DNA of 64,000 bases. Source: Mansonella perstans (lineage: Eukaryota; Nematoda; Chromadorea; Rhabditida; Onchocercidae). This document shows positions 36,850 to 48,647 of the stretch, one piece after another. Made by a program: the position numbers and the translations under genes. The DNA lies in NCBI GenBank assembly GCA_037074765.1, contig JBAMDO010000074.1:1-64000 (forward strand), read 5' to 3'. How positions within the stretch are numbered: position 1 is the first letter of the stretch; the number at the start of each line of letters is the position of its first letter. The notes beneath the pieces are model-generated. The model did no database searches, had not been told where the DNA came from, and worked only from the letters and a program-made list of their open reading frames with translations.

Positions 36850-39800
36850 AAATATAATAATATCATATGCTAAAAACTAAAATTGGAGCTGAATTATCTC
36901 ATGTAATAAAATATTAGAGAGAGAAGAAGGGAAAAAAGACAAATGTGATATGAAATTACCAGAAATTTTATTGTGAAGAAGTGACTCCTTTCTTATGATA
37001 GCCGGTGAAAAAGAAATTATAAAAGGAATTAATCACTAATGATAATCTACTAAAAGAATTTCTTCACCTTTTTATCTCACCAGAAGTAGGAATATACTTC
37101 TAGAGTAAGATTCACTATGTTTTGAATTCTGTAGTGTATCTTTACATTGGATTTCGCAAAGTTTTTTGACATAAATTGAAAATGCATTCGGTTAAGTAAG
37201 TCCGTTTAATTTATCAGGTAATTGAGGTGCATTTTAAAAGAATAATTTATTTTCAAGAATGGAACAAAATTTACCATCTCAGCTGCAGTTGAACTTGCTG
37301 TGATATTTGATTGGCATGCAAATATGGTATTGTGTTTTTGTATCGAATAGGCATGCTAAATGGACCATGGATTTAATTCGATCCCCTTAGTTTCTCTTTT
37401 TTTCTCTCACACATAAGCATACAAAAAAGAAAAATTATTTGAATCGGTCATTTCTCAAAAATTTTCAAAATCTAAAAAGAACATATCTTGAGATGTCGAC
37501 ATGCAGCAATGAATAGAGATTCTCTTAGCAATCCTCAATGGAAAATTTTTTAACAATTTCATAAACTTTCAATTTGAATTGATTTCAAAAATTGATTAGA
37601 ATTGATATAATTGCCCATTGGATACGGTTCAATTCAAAAATGTCTCATAATGTTAGTTATCAGGTTATTTTATTTTATTCACTCATAAAAACGATTATCA
37701 ACTAGCTTTTTTTTCCTGCTTAAATTACTATACAAGAAGACGTAGAATGGAGTTTCTTTGAATTTTTTAAAATGATATCATCCAGAAAAAACGAAATTAC
37801 TTGAATTTCTTTTCATTCTATTCACTGATAAAATATTTCAATAATTTTGAGTGTAAATAAGAAAAAGTGAAAAAAAAGTGACCTGAAGAAGTGAAGTAAG
37901 TGCAACATGGAATTGTAAAATAGCAAGAATGATGCAAAGATATCTGTTTTTGAGAGGTAAACCGCAAACAAAAGTATATTTATCCTCAACTACGACAAAC
38001 AAGCAGAGTTTCATGGAGAGAAAGAGACCGAATTGTTACATACCGTTAAACTGAAGGGTTAAACTGAAGGGATTTGTTGGTGAATTTTTCCTGTTATGGG
38101 TTAATTAGACCTTTCAAGTCCATTAACGCTAATTCACTTCCATCTGTTAATGTACACTTTACACATTGGACCAATATTTTTATTCGCTCTTTCTAATGCT
38201 ATATCTTTCCACTACTCTATTGGGGAACAATTTTGACTTATAATGAATTGAATTTTTATTAAATCCAAAAAAAAATACATCAACATAAATGACAATTTAC
38301 ACTTTTCACTAAAAATATTTCTCATTAATTTCAAACTTAATTATAAAAATTTAATGGACTATTTTTTTACCTTTTTTTTCTTGTTTCAATAGTGATTTTT
38401 TGTTCAATTTTTCGTCCCAAATAATTCGATATTTTTATTCGTTTATCAATTTCTTATCAACTAAGTCATTTATTTTCAGCTTTTGCTCGATCATCCGGAA
38501 GATATATGCATATATTTCAGTAATAATACCATAGCATTTAGATAATAGCAATCTCAAAATCTTATTTGAATCGAATTTCAATGAATTTTTAAAATCAAAT
38601 TAGAATTTAAGTTTGTTGTAAACAATAAACAAATAGAGCGAATCCAGTGACATGCGACAAATGATCTCGTTGAGATGTGTTTTTTTCATATGGTCTTTAC
38701 GGAATGTTGCGCGTCGCCCAACGATATGAATAGTACGTAAGTGCGATAACGAAGTGATTTTTCCGGCGTGTGGAAAGTAAAGTCTAAAAGAAGGTTGGAA
38801 ATGTTTTTATTGTTTTGGTGGATTAATTATTTTTACCTGGAGAGTTTTATAATGAGGAAGGTAAATATCGGAATGGTAAGATCAGAACTAAGTTTTGGTA
38901 TTTTTTAATTCATAATGGCAAGAGTCTTTGAATTTTGTAAGAATTCTTTTGTAGAATTCAGCTATCAGATAAAAGCATTTGATAAGTTATCGACGTAAAT
39001 CATAACGTTTAAGTAAGTTTATCGACGTAAACCATAACGTTTAAGTAAGTTTACTTTTTCCTATATACATATTGTTGGTCAAAATTTCTTGAAATATAAT
39101 CATTCAGGATTTACTATACGATGATTATATGATGATAAATTCTGATCGGAGTGTGTATATAACTTTTTTTATATGTAGTTCTTAAAACATCTTATATTTG
39201 TTCTCATATTGCTATTCAAAACCATTATATGTATTTTTATATTTGAAAATAAGGTGCTGATTGATCTTTAAAAAAATACTGGCAAATGAAACAAAATAAC
39301 ACCTGATATGATTCAATGATATTATCCGGAAATATAACTCATTCACCGTAAGTGATAAAGCGATAGGAGTGACATTTATGAAATGAAAAGAAAAGAATAA
39401 AAGAACAACTGTTCAGATTATGTAACGGCTTAAAGTTTAAAATTCAAGTCGAATGTTATAAGGTTTTCGGTTGCTTCAGAAAAGTCGAACTTTGCAACTT
39501 TCCCCAAATGATTTATAAGAAAGGAATTGATTTGTTTTGTAGGTGTAGCAATTCTCAAAGGTTTATTATTCCAGAAATTTGAACGCAAATTCTATTACGT
39601 TCAAAATTCTGTTGAAAAACATATTTCTTATTGGAAGAATGTGTTCAAGTTTTTACTTTTTATGACGTTCATTTATTAAAAACAATGGTCAATTAAATTG
39701 TCTGGTTAAATTTCTTCCTATTCAAAAGCGTTTTTTACAATATGCTGATCTTACCTATGGTTTAAACGGAGTGATGTAATAGTTGACATGTTATCGTGGG

Positions 39801-40130
39801 TTTTTTATGGAACGTCGTTGCTCATACGTTGTACAATAACTGTAAGGAATATGGATTTTTTGTTTTGTTCTTATTTCTTTTTGGCTCATATTCCAACATT
39901 GTCCATTGCATCTTATTGAAAAATATATATATATATATAGATAGATGAAATAGATTTTCTCACGTTTATTTTTGTAAAGGAAAGTTGGACATAAGCTATT
40001 CTAATCATGTAATGCAAAGCATTTAGTAGGCTTTTGTTACTTTTTCCTTTTTTATAATCATTATAGTTAGGTCATAGAAAACCGTAAGGGTTCGAAGAAA
40101 GAAATTGTCGTGGAGTGAAAATATTTTTAT
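36850..40130. other. Intergenic and probable upstream region of the coiled-coil gene
   Basis: No exon found. Contains the 32-bp direct duplication at 38987-39050 and an (AT)n stretch near 39930. The CpG-containing stretch around 38690-38780 is less AT-rich than its surroundings. Confidence 0.5.
38987..39050. repeat. 32-bp tandem duplication
   Basis: TTATCGACGTAAATCATAAC and the following GTTTAAGTAAG occur twice, at 38987 and 39019, with one substitution. The unit includes an ACGT core and a TTATCG box. Confidence 0.85.
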
Positions 40131-40135
40131 TTGAA

Positions 40136-40144
40136 TTTATTTAG
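40136..40144 (+). promoter_or_regulatory. Candidate trans-splice acceptor of the coiled-coil gene
   Basis: TTTATTTAG ends at 40144, 30 bases upstream of the ATG at 40175, with no coding exon visible upstream. This fits a nematode spliced-leader acceptor. Confidence 0.45.
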
Positions 40145-40174
40145 AAAATTAAACGAAAGAAGAAGTTATAAGCC

Positions 40175-42854
40175 ATGGGAGATGCCGATTTTCAAGTTGC
40201 AGTTGTGAAAAAAGATTTGGAGGATCAGGAAAGAAAGCAAACAGAACGTGGGAAATTTATGCAAATGCAGAGGAATTGGTTGGAAGCAAGAAAAAAAATC
40301 GCCTCTCTGGAGGCACAAGTGAATATGGTAAATGATTAAACTTAAGAAAATTCCAGATAGCATGATGCCGAAAATGGGATTGCATTTCAGTGTTTGTGGA
40401 GACAGGTAATGCGAATCCTGATGAGCTTTAATCAAAATCTCTATGTGATGGACAAATTAACATACTAAAGCATTGGTTGTAAAGCTAGTCTTAGTCTGCA
40501 ATTAAGCTTCTAAAGTTCATAAACACTGTGTATCTAGACATTGCTGATTATGCTTTTATTCCCAGCATCGACTTCGTGAAGAAGCGCTGGTTTGTGAAAT
40601 GGTTGAATTACGCAAGAGCCAGGAAGTGAATCAAGCTAAATTCGATGAAGAGCGCCGTGAATGGCTGCGTGATATGCGCGCAGCTCAGGAAAGCAAAACA
40701 GAGGTGTTACTATCAAGCCTTCATATTTGTTAGAGGCAGAAAACTTTCGTAAATTTACCTGCTTAGCTTTTGTAGATATTCGACTTTGTATGATTTGTAT
40801 GCTTTGTTTTAGAATGTTAATAAAGATAAGATCGAGATGGATTTGTTAAAGGCGGAAATAGTGGAATTAAAGTCCTCCTTGGATGATGCCGAACGAACTC
40901 GTCTGTTTTTGCTGGAAGACAACGGTAAAATAAAACAGCAGAAGGCAAAACTAAGGTTTTTGTCTCATTTTTTTGAAATAAAAAAGCATCTTTTATTCGA
41001 AATGCTGCTATTGTTAACTTATAAACTTGAGCTTTTGCTATAATTAACGTTGTCTAGTACTTCGTTTCAGCCGTAAAGCAAAATATTATTGCGATTATAA
41101 AACTGCAATCAGTTTAGATATCCCGAGGAGTTATCAAGTGTTTTATTTGTTTTTTTTTTCTGGCAACTCTGATTCATTACGTTCAACATCAATTCACAAA
41201 TATTTAGATGTGATTACAATGAGCTAAGGCGTGAACACAATAAGCTACTTTCCTCCCAGCAAGCTGGAACAACTTCTGTATGTTCTGTTCACTTTTTGTA
41301 TATAAGTGTTTTGATGTGTGTCAAGGTTATTAACAATCTTTTCTCCAACTTAGCTAATCTGGATTCCCGTGTATGATCGCTTCTAATGTGTACATAATAA
41401 TTTTTAGAAAAAGAATGAAGTTCTCTGTGAGAGAAATGGAATGGAAAATATTCCAAGCAAAAATAATCAGAATGGGTTACGAAGTGTGAATAATTTTGGA
41501 AATGCCGTTCTGGGCCTTTCTAAGGTAAATTGTCACTTAATTTTGCCTCATTCATTCTCTTTTGACTGCATTATTTTTCCAGACGTGCAGTATATACATA
41601 TCACCAGTTCCACCTGCACAGGGCGATAATTCAGATATTACTAGATCGGAAGCAGATTCTACGCGTAACGAAGACTCAGGTGCCAGATTTGCAAATATGC
41701 AGGTATTTTCGAAGCTATGTCAACTCGTTAATGTTAATTGATGTTAATTGTCAACTTTATTTTTTTTCATCTGTTTTGAGAAATCGAAATGTTTAACTAC
41801 CTTTGGCCTGCGTAACTGTGATACCTGTAAATGCATCATAAAAAGCGTAGTTGTAGTTGTAGTATTTCCTAGATTTATATCTGGAGTCTTGTTTTATAAA
41901 GTGGTTTTGTTAGATTTCTTTCAAAAAAAAATGATTCAGGCGAGTGTCACAATGAGCAATATAAACACAGAAGAAAAAAAGTTAATCGGAGAGCTCATCG
42001 CAAAATTGAAACAATCGGATAAAAAAAACCAAGAATTGCGAAAAGCACTGCACACTGTCGATGAGCAATGCGAAAAGCTTGTGGTGCGTTATTTTTTTAT
42101 ATTTTTGTTCATTCTTCTTTACAACTCGATAAATGTTGCTGCTGACTGACTTAGAGATAAGTGATTGGAGTTCGCCTTTCCTGAATCTTATTTAGGGAGC
42201 TCTTACGCGTTGTGTTCAAGTTTTCATCATGTCATACCACTAGACGCACTAAATGATTGGATGCTTATAAGGTTGAAACTCAGCTGTAAGGCTGCTCTTT
42301 TTCATATTTATTTTGTAATTCGTTTATGTCATCATTGCAGAGAAGTTTCCAGGAACTGAAATTACGATACGAAGAGCAGCAGCACAATACTGCACTTAAT
42401 GCATCGATGTCTGGCGTAGTATTACAAGGTAGTAGTCGCTGTGGGCGATTATATCCCGAAACGGAACATTCATCGGCGGAAAAAGATCGCAAGCTTTTAT
42501 CCGAGAAACTTATAGTAATTATTCAATTGAATATTCTTTATTTTTTATAATGAAATAATATTTGACTTTCAAATTTATTGCGTGTTTCTGGAAGTACCAG
42601 AACTGTTGTCACATAATGACCTCTCGGATTACCTGCTCATGAAAATCTAGTCACCATGGTCTTGGTTATCATTTTGATATTTTTGGATGTTCAATTATAA
42701 TCAGCTATCAGTCAGGTTGCTGTTTCCAATATATGCAAATACATCTTGATTCTTTTTTAAGGATGATGTGGGTCCTGCATCGAATGCAATCAAACGTAAA
42801 TATGCATCATACCTCACTGCCCTTGGTAAACGTCCGAAAAATGATCTCTGCTGA
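40175..42854 (+). CDS. Coiled-coil protein, 383 aa, function unknown
   Basis: Nine exons: 40175-40327, 40566-40703, 40813-40955, 41208-41277, 41408-41524, 41583-41702, 41940-42083, 42341-42514 and 42762-42854 (TGA). All phases agree. The protein is dominated by heptad-rich, highly charged helices: residues about 10-185 (QTERGKFMQMQRNWLEARKK, then EERREWLRDMRAAQESKTE and LKAEIVELKSSLDDAERTR), a Ser/Asn/Pro-rich break at about 190-260, a second coiled coil at 265-330 (KKLIGELIAKLKQSDKKNQE) and a short basic tail. Long parallel coiled coils of this kind serve as cytoskeletal, centrosomal, kinetochore or membrane-tethering scaffolds, but no family signature is visible. Seven of eight introns are phase 0. 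The exon model is well supported; the function is unknown. Confidence 0.8.
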
Positions 42855-42869
42855 GTTTGTTCAGACATA

Positions 42870-44150
42870 GTACAATTTTTCATTGCTATTCTTTTTATGT
42901 TCCCTGTCATTTTAAATTACTTGTGTTAGTTCTGTGAAACAGTAGCAGTTGCTCGAAAAGTTTTGCAGAATTATAAATTATTGTCAGTGTTTTAATCGTA
43001 TTAAAATAATATGCCCCAGGCAGTTTGTATAGTTCTTTCCCAATATGCATTTTATTGTATGGTTTGATTGTTATCTTTAAGATCATTTCTTGATATCATT
43101 TCTTTATGAAGCGCAAATTACTTAACAATTAAAGTCTTCCTACTATTATTATCCTAAATACGTGGATTGCTCAATTTTTTGTGCACTCACTACTTCTATT
43201 GTTATTATTTATCTCATCCTTATCACTCATGCATCCCATATATTGTACATTTTAATGTACAATTGAACAATTCCAAGCTTACACTTGTTTATTAAATGTA
43301 ATTCGTTTCCATACCTTCCTCTGTTATACTGCCGACAATTATGAAAAAGGGAACTTAAAGAATAAAATCCTTACTGTGTCGTCAATCTATAAATCACTGA
43401 ACTGAAAGCTCGTGCCACATGTTCGTTGGACATATTGGACCCTGTAAAATTTTTTAACTGCCATCATTTAATTACCGTTGACAATTTTTAGAGATCGAAG
43501 CACAATCCTAAGTACTGTCTGATAAATTACGGATTATAGGAATTTGATGAACAAAGTACAAAAGTATTTTGGACTGATTCTATCTTAAAGGCAATGCCCG
43601 TTCTTCCTCTAAACTTTTAGCCGTCTATCCGCATTTAAAACACATACTTATATTATTTAAGATGAAGCAAAAAGTCTCTATTTAACAAAATCTGGGTTAC
43701 GAGTAGCAATGCCATTTATGTTAAAAGTCAGCGTGAATTGTCTAAACCAAATATAACTCAGCCTTTATTGATGTTAAAAAACGCATTTTAACAGAAAACA
43801 TTTTATTTCGAAAGCCACTAAGAAGTTTAAAAAGAAAGAGAATGGGAAGTAGAAAATAGATTCATAGAGATAAAAACAGTGATTATCGAAGAAATTGAAA
43901 CATTCCATCTGCAAAAAATCTTTAAAAAAAGAACAACTAAAAAAGTACAATAGAACAGAATGTTATAAAGGTTCTTTTTTCATTTCATAGAGATAAAATG
44001 AAATAAGAGAGCAGAAAATTGTAATTGCTAGGAAAATGCAGGAAACAAACATTCTCATTAAAAGTTCGGTGAATAGTATAGTGAGCACTTTCAATCTGGA
44101 TTAAGGATATGATTAAAACATTACTACTATACATGCGAAAAATAGGGCGC
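42870..44150. other. 3' flank of the coiled-coil gene, no gene seen
   Basis: AT-rich unique DNA. AATAAA-type signals occur (for example near 43361), but I cannot tie one to a transcript end. Confidence 0.45.
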
Positions 44151-44163
44151 ATAAAAAATAACG

Positions 44164-44280
44164 ATGGAAAAGTTGCACATCATTATGATCAATCAACAAG
44201 ATTGTGTAGGGCATCAAGATGCAAACTACCGCTTAGATCAAGAAGAAGAAATGAAGGAACAAAACGGAATTGAGATTTAA
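44164..44280 (+). pseudogene. Possible 3' remnant of a bacterial gene
   Basis: A 38-codon frame with acidic, charged composition (ends DQEEEMKEQNGIEI, then TAA) lies 10 bases upstream of the hairpin at 44291-44331 and about 240 bp upstream of the purB fragment. A gene end followed closely by a terminator-like hairpin is bacterial in style, so this could be the tail of the Wolbachia gene preceding purB. No family is recognised, and chance is possible. Confidence 0.25.
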
Positions 44281-44290
44281 AAAAATAAAA

Positions 44291-44331
44291 AAAAGGCAAC
44301 TTAATCAACCTCGTTGATTAAGTTGCCTTTT
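44291..44331. terminator. Perfect 19-bp hairpin resembling a bidirectional bacterial terminator
   Basis: AAAAGGCAACTTAATCAAC, loop CTC, then the exact reverse complement ending in CCTTTT. The A tract on one side and T tract on the other would make it terminator-like in either direction. It lies between a possible bacterial gene tail and the purB fragment, consistent with co-transfer of an intergenic terminator. The perfect stem in otherwise decayed DNA is notable. Confidence 0.5.
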
Positions 44332-44521
44332 ACAACAGTATTACTTACTGCAAGTTTCAACCTGGTTTGAGAATAAAGAGTAAAATGGTGCAAATGTACT
44401 TGCGCATGATGAGGTCCATAAGTAAAAATGCAAAGTTAGATAGCAGATGGAAATAGTGGAATTGCAAAACCATCCCTAGAAGGAGATGTTCAGTTTAAAA
44501 AACAGAGATATTGCAGATTAA

Positions 44522-44905
44522 ATCCAGTTTTATGTTATAGCAAAAGCCAATCTGCGAGTTTTGGGCGAAGGAGAAAAAAGTGATATCTTAAAAAGAATGT
44601 GGGGTTTAATAGAAAATCCTACAAGCCGTAGTTCTAGGGAAGATAAAATGTACGTAAGTACAAATGAACAGTATGACAAGTTCTGATGCTTTCGACATAT
44701 GTTTTGCTGCGCAGCTGAAAGAGTCGTGTGATATTCTACTTAGAAATCTAAAAAATTTACTTACGGTGTTAAGAAAAAAAGCTGGAAATTATAAAAATAT
44801 TGTGTGTGTTGGACGTAGTCACGGAATGTATGCAGAGCCGACTATACTTGAATTAAAATTTGCCAAGTTTTATGCAGAATTTAAACACAGCTACCAAAGA
44901 TTAAT
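44522..44905 (+). pseudogene. purB: Bacterial adenylosuccinate lyase fragment (Wolbachia-like insertion)
   Basis: Two frames with a shift between them match bacterial PurB, which cleaves adenylosuccinate and SAICAR in purine synthesis. The first (about 44522-44657) resembles the N-terminal helix region (AKANLRVLGEGEKSDILKRM). The second (44676-44905) carries MTSSD and then GRSHGMYAEPT followed by LKFAKFYAEFKHSYQRLI. The GR(S/T)HG...AEPT motif with AEFKR-type continuation is the bacterial/alphaproteobacterial form; the animal ADSL enzyme has a different sequence here. A segment between the two blocks is missing and the C-terminal half is absent, so it is non-functional. The likeliest source is a Wolbachia endosymbiont, known to donate DNA to filarial genomes. 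The match ends at the stop codon of the convergent host gene. Confidence 0.85.
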
Positions 44906-46290
44906 CATCATGATCAGAACCTTCCTGGCTTTCTGTGAAATCAATATCCTCACCACCTGCTTTTTCAACTTCATCATCTGCAGATGCACCCACTTCACCA
45001 GTGGCAATAACTTCCATTTCATCACCACCCACGTCATTATTTTCTTCACTCATCTCCTCAGTGGACAACAACGGTACAGTTTTAGCCTTCTGTCGCATGC
45101 GGAAAAAGTTCTTCATGCGGTTGAGTTTCACTGTGCAAGGTGATAATATGCTATCGCTCGGCGAATAGACCTGAATCAACATGAAATTCAAGACAATAAA
45201 GTGAAAGTAAGGAAAGCAGAACAATAAGCTTGATAATTAAGATTGACCGCGCAGATCCAGAAAAGTTCCCACTTTTTTACTCTGCTACTGTCCATTTGAC
45301 AAACTTTACAATAATGCTGCAGACAGTAAAAAGGATTTCGCAATAATTCTTTTCAAATAGAAATAGATATTTTGTTAATTATGTGAAGAAATTTGCAAAA
45401 GATCAAAATCTTACTGCCATCCGCTTCCGCAAGTTGGTGACACGATCTGCTTTTGAAGAACACGGCGTGGTCTGAAAAGCGCAAATGCAATAGAAATGCA
45501 CTGAAAAATCATCGGATGAAATGGAAACGAAGATTTATAAGATCTAAGTTCCTTATATTTTATGTCTATATTCCAATAAAATTTTGCAAAAATCCGAAAC
45601 AGCACCATTTTACCAAGCTGATGCCGCAAAACCAATTATGAAATTGATTATTCTTATCCTAAATAAATAATGACTTGGAAGTTCCTTGCCGCAAAAAAAC
45701 CGGCAAATAATTTTGTCTTCACTTGAATTCAGAGAAATAGATTTTTCAATTGATCTGATGGAAATTAATGAATGAAAGTTCACATGGCCTTTGCTGGACT
45801 CAGATAGCTCGCCAACACCTGGTGGACTAATTGAATGACCAGAAGGAAGTCCATGCAATTCATGCGACTTGTCATATTTGGTGTGTTCAGGCGAATGATG
45901 CGGCGAGTCCGACGACCCGGTGATAATCTCGACATCCCTAAGCACATCTCCATAATTTGAAGCAAGCTGCGTCGTTTCTTCGCTAGAATCAAAATCATTG
46001 TATTCGAACTTTGGGATAGGAGTAATACGATCAGACTCAGCCGCAGGTGAATCGCTTCGATCGCTATCAGTTTCCGAAAGTTTAACAGCATCGCCAGCAC
46101 AGAAATCCTCATCTGATTTTTCGGATCCCTGCGAACAGATCGTTTCGAAACATTTTCGCGGATTACGTGTCATTGATCCTTTCCAACCAGCTCTTGATAC
46201 CTTTACTGGTGGAGGAGAAGTGTCATGTTCGCTAGCCACAACATTCTCTCTGTCAGTAGCCTTATTTTCCACATCAGCTGGTGCAGACAT
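44901..46290 (-). CDS. Acidic Ser-rich protein of 277 aa, possibly nuclear
   Basis: Three phase-0 exons: 46290-45784, 45471-45415 and 45170-44901 (TAA). The first 170 residues are Ser/Asp/Glu/Pro-rich and look disordered, with many SP or SD sites (SDRSDSPAAESD, DSPHHSPEH, SISPPG) that could be phosphorylated. Then comes a basic patch (SKADRVTNLRKRMA), the compact SPSDSILSPCTVKLNRMKNF followed by FRMRQKAK, and a very acidic tail (EENNDVGGDEMEV to SQEGSDHDD). This layout suggests a regulated nuclear or chromatin-associated adaptor, but that is inference and I do not recognise the family. A TTATTCTAG acceptor lies 7 bases before the ATG, fitting trans-splicing. The stop codon coincides with the edge of the purB-like insertion. 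Confidence 0.7.
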
Positions 46291-46296
46291 CGTTGA

Positions 46297-46305
46297 CTAG
46301 AATAA
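46297..46305 (-). promoter_or_regulatory. Candidate trans-splice acceptor of the acidic-protein gene
   Basis: On the minus strand TTATTCTAG is followed by TCAACG and the ATG at 46290. No coding exon is evident upstream, so a spliced-leader acceptor is likely. Confidence 0.5.
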
Positions 46306-46319
46306 GCAGCAACTATTGA

Positions 46320-48640
46320 ATTATCTTTAAAAAAAAGCCACGTATAATGCATAAATACGAAACAAAAACTTGAATAATCATTAAGAAAGTAAAATAGAAA
46401 ATGGAAACTGAAATAAAATTCTCCAAGCAAAATATCTTACCTGAAGTTATTTCAAGGAAAAATACTTCAGTTTAAAGGCAGGACAAGATAAATAAGGTGA
46501 ATGTAAATGGTAAACGCTTCTAAACATACGCACTTATCACACTAACAGCTAATAGAAGCTATTTCCTAATTTGATTTTCCACAAACTTCAAACATTTTTC
46601 TCCTATATACCTCCTATAGAAAATGACACTGTTCTATAACCTTTCAAAAAGCTATCGAATGCCAGAACCTCAAATTGAAAAAAAAATATGAGGAAGGATT
46701 ATAATTTTATCAGGTTTACCTCAAAGTTAGAAATCTTCATAGCAGAATATGAATCATCCTATGTGTATCGTCCCAAGTATTTACATCCTTCGTATTTTCT
46801 TAAAATTCTTCAAATGTTAACCAACTTCTATTTCTCTAATTCATGTATGCAAAAATGAATTTTTTTTCCGAACTTATTGTTTTTTTTTTTTTTTTTTTTA
46901 CAATATCTCAAAATTCTGCTAAAGACATTACCCTTATTACAAGCAAAAAATTTTTCAAGATGAATCTGATGAAGAAGCTATATAAAAAGCTTCAGATGCT
47001 TCACCTTCAAAAAAATTTCACAAACAAAACAGTCTAAAATTATGATTGTTAATTCTTCCAGCATGTATCAGGACATAATTCAACCATTATTGGAAATGAA
47101 ATTACATGGCATAAATAGATGTCTCATGAAAAGACAGACCTCCCAATCTTCGTCTTCCGCTCCCTCAGAATCAACCACTCGAAACATTGTGCGCATACGA
47201 AAATGATTTGAATTTGAAACAAAAGCGGCAATACCTGCAATTTTCGAATCCACAATCGCTTTAGGAACCAACTGGAATGGAAGAGCCAGGATGCACGTTC
47301 CCGTTACAAAATCTGATTTCCATTTACTAAGCATTGAGATTGTTGTTATAGAGAGGTAGCTTAAAAAGTGAAGAAAATATTCCTGTAATTCGAATAGTAG
47401 CAGCAAATAGGTGGTGATCGATTCATCTGCCGAGAATATCGAGAACTAAGCTTAGAATACTAAAGTAAGATAATAGCGTATTAGGCATAACTTGTTGCAT
47501 TTTCTTGAGAATCTGTACAAGTGTTAATTTTTTCGTGCACAAAATGTCCTATAATTTTTGATGAAAAGGCAACAGATTTGATGATTATTCCCTTACTAAC
47601 ACTTACATTACTTGGAATTACTTATGTCATTACTTACAAAAATTACTTTGCAAGTTCATACTTAAAAGCAAATATTTAGAAATAATTCATACTGGTAGAT
47701 CAAGATCTCCTGATGTAATCTAAAAATACACTAAAGATTATCTTCTAATGCATATATGCTTTAGTATATTTCACGCGAAACAACGCAGACATTCATCGCT
47801 AACGCGTGTTTCCTGTTAGCGATGCAACTGTATTGTAAAAATACTGCATTGTACATTCTTTTAGATGGTTCATCAACAAGATATAATTTGAACTTCATCT
47901 GTTATAAATGGGAATTAATTCCAATATTATAATAAATATATGCTCGTCTGACTCTTGAAATTATTTCTTTCGCTCCAATTTTTGAAAACGTCATGAACTT
48001 TTCCCATTTTCATACTTGAAAGATTTGTTGAGGTTGCAGTATTTGTAGAATTAAAGAGGTGTGAGAGAACATATTAATGAATTAATTAAACTAGTTTAAT
48101 TTGAAGTTTTATTCCGAGCTGCTAACGAAAAGTTCCAGGGTATCAGTTAGTACACGGATCAAAACAATCAATCATATCACCAATTTCGAGTAATTGGACT
48201 TTCAATGCAGTATCCAACAGTATTCAAAACTGACTCTCCAATCTTGGACTGCAGAGAGTTCATTCGTTCAAATGGGAAATCTGCAATGTTTGAAATACAT
48301 CAGATTCATGATTGCTTTTTGAAACTTGAAATGTTTAACTAGCCATAATGTTCTAGTTAATAATCAGCCACATAAATGTTAAAAATGTTTTTTGACTGAA
48401 TTGAAAGAGTTCCATTTTTTAAGCTACCCATTATTAGGTTCCATCCATTGTAATGGTAATTTCCAATGGACATAACCCTAACTGAAAACCTTCATGAAAA
48501 AGACACTTACTGTCCAATGCACTTAAACCCAGCCACAATGCTTACAGATTGTTGTATAAGGTTTAGCAAGATATTACTAAAAAAAAGATGCACTTTCTCC
48601 ACTATCTTATTTAAACCAAACGATAATATCCGGGATCATT
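46320..48640. other. Intergenic region with one unassigned open exon
   Basis: Apart from the open stretch at 47135-47335, described separately, this is AT-rich DNA without recognised exons. It contains the 3' flank of the ACAD-like gene and the 5' flank of the acidic-protein gene. Confidence 0.45.
47135..47335 (-). CDS. Unassigned open exon-like stretch
   Basis: A minus-strand frame of about 67 codons with protein-like composition: a hydrophobic part (TCILALPFQLVPKAIVDSKI) followed by FRMRTMFRVVDSEGAEDEDW. An AG acceptor stands near 47335 and a GT follows the DEDWE codons, but that donor (GTCTGT) is weak. It may be a 5' exon of the acidic-protein gene, an exon of an unseen gene, or chance. 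I could not join it in phase to either neighbour. Confidence 0.2.
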
Positions 48641-48647
48641 GTTAACA

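Noticed and set aside
44673..44905. Nematode adenylosuccinate lyase exon
   Set aside because: The MTSSD and GRSHG..AEPT motifs are of the bacterial PurB type, there are no splice sites, and the frame is broken.
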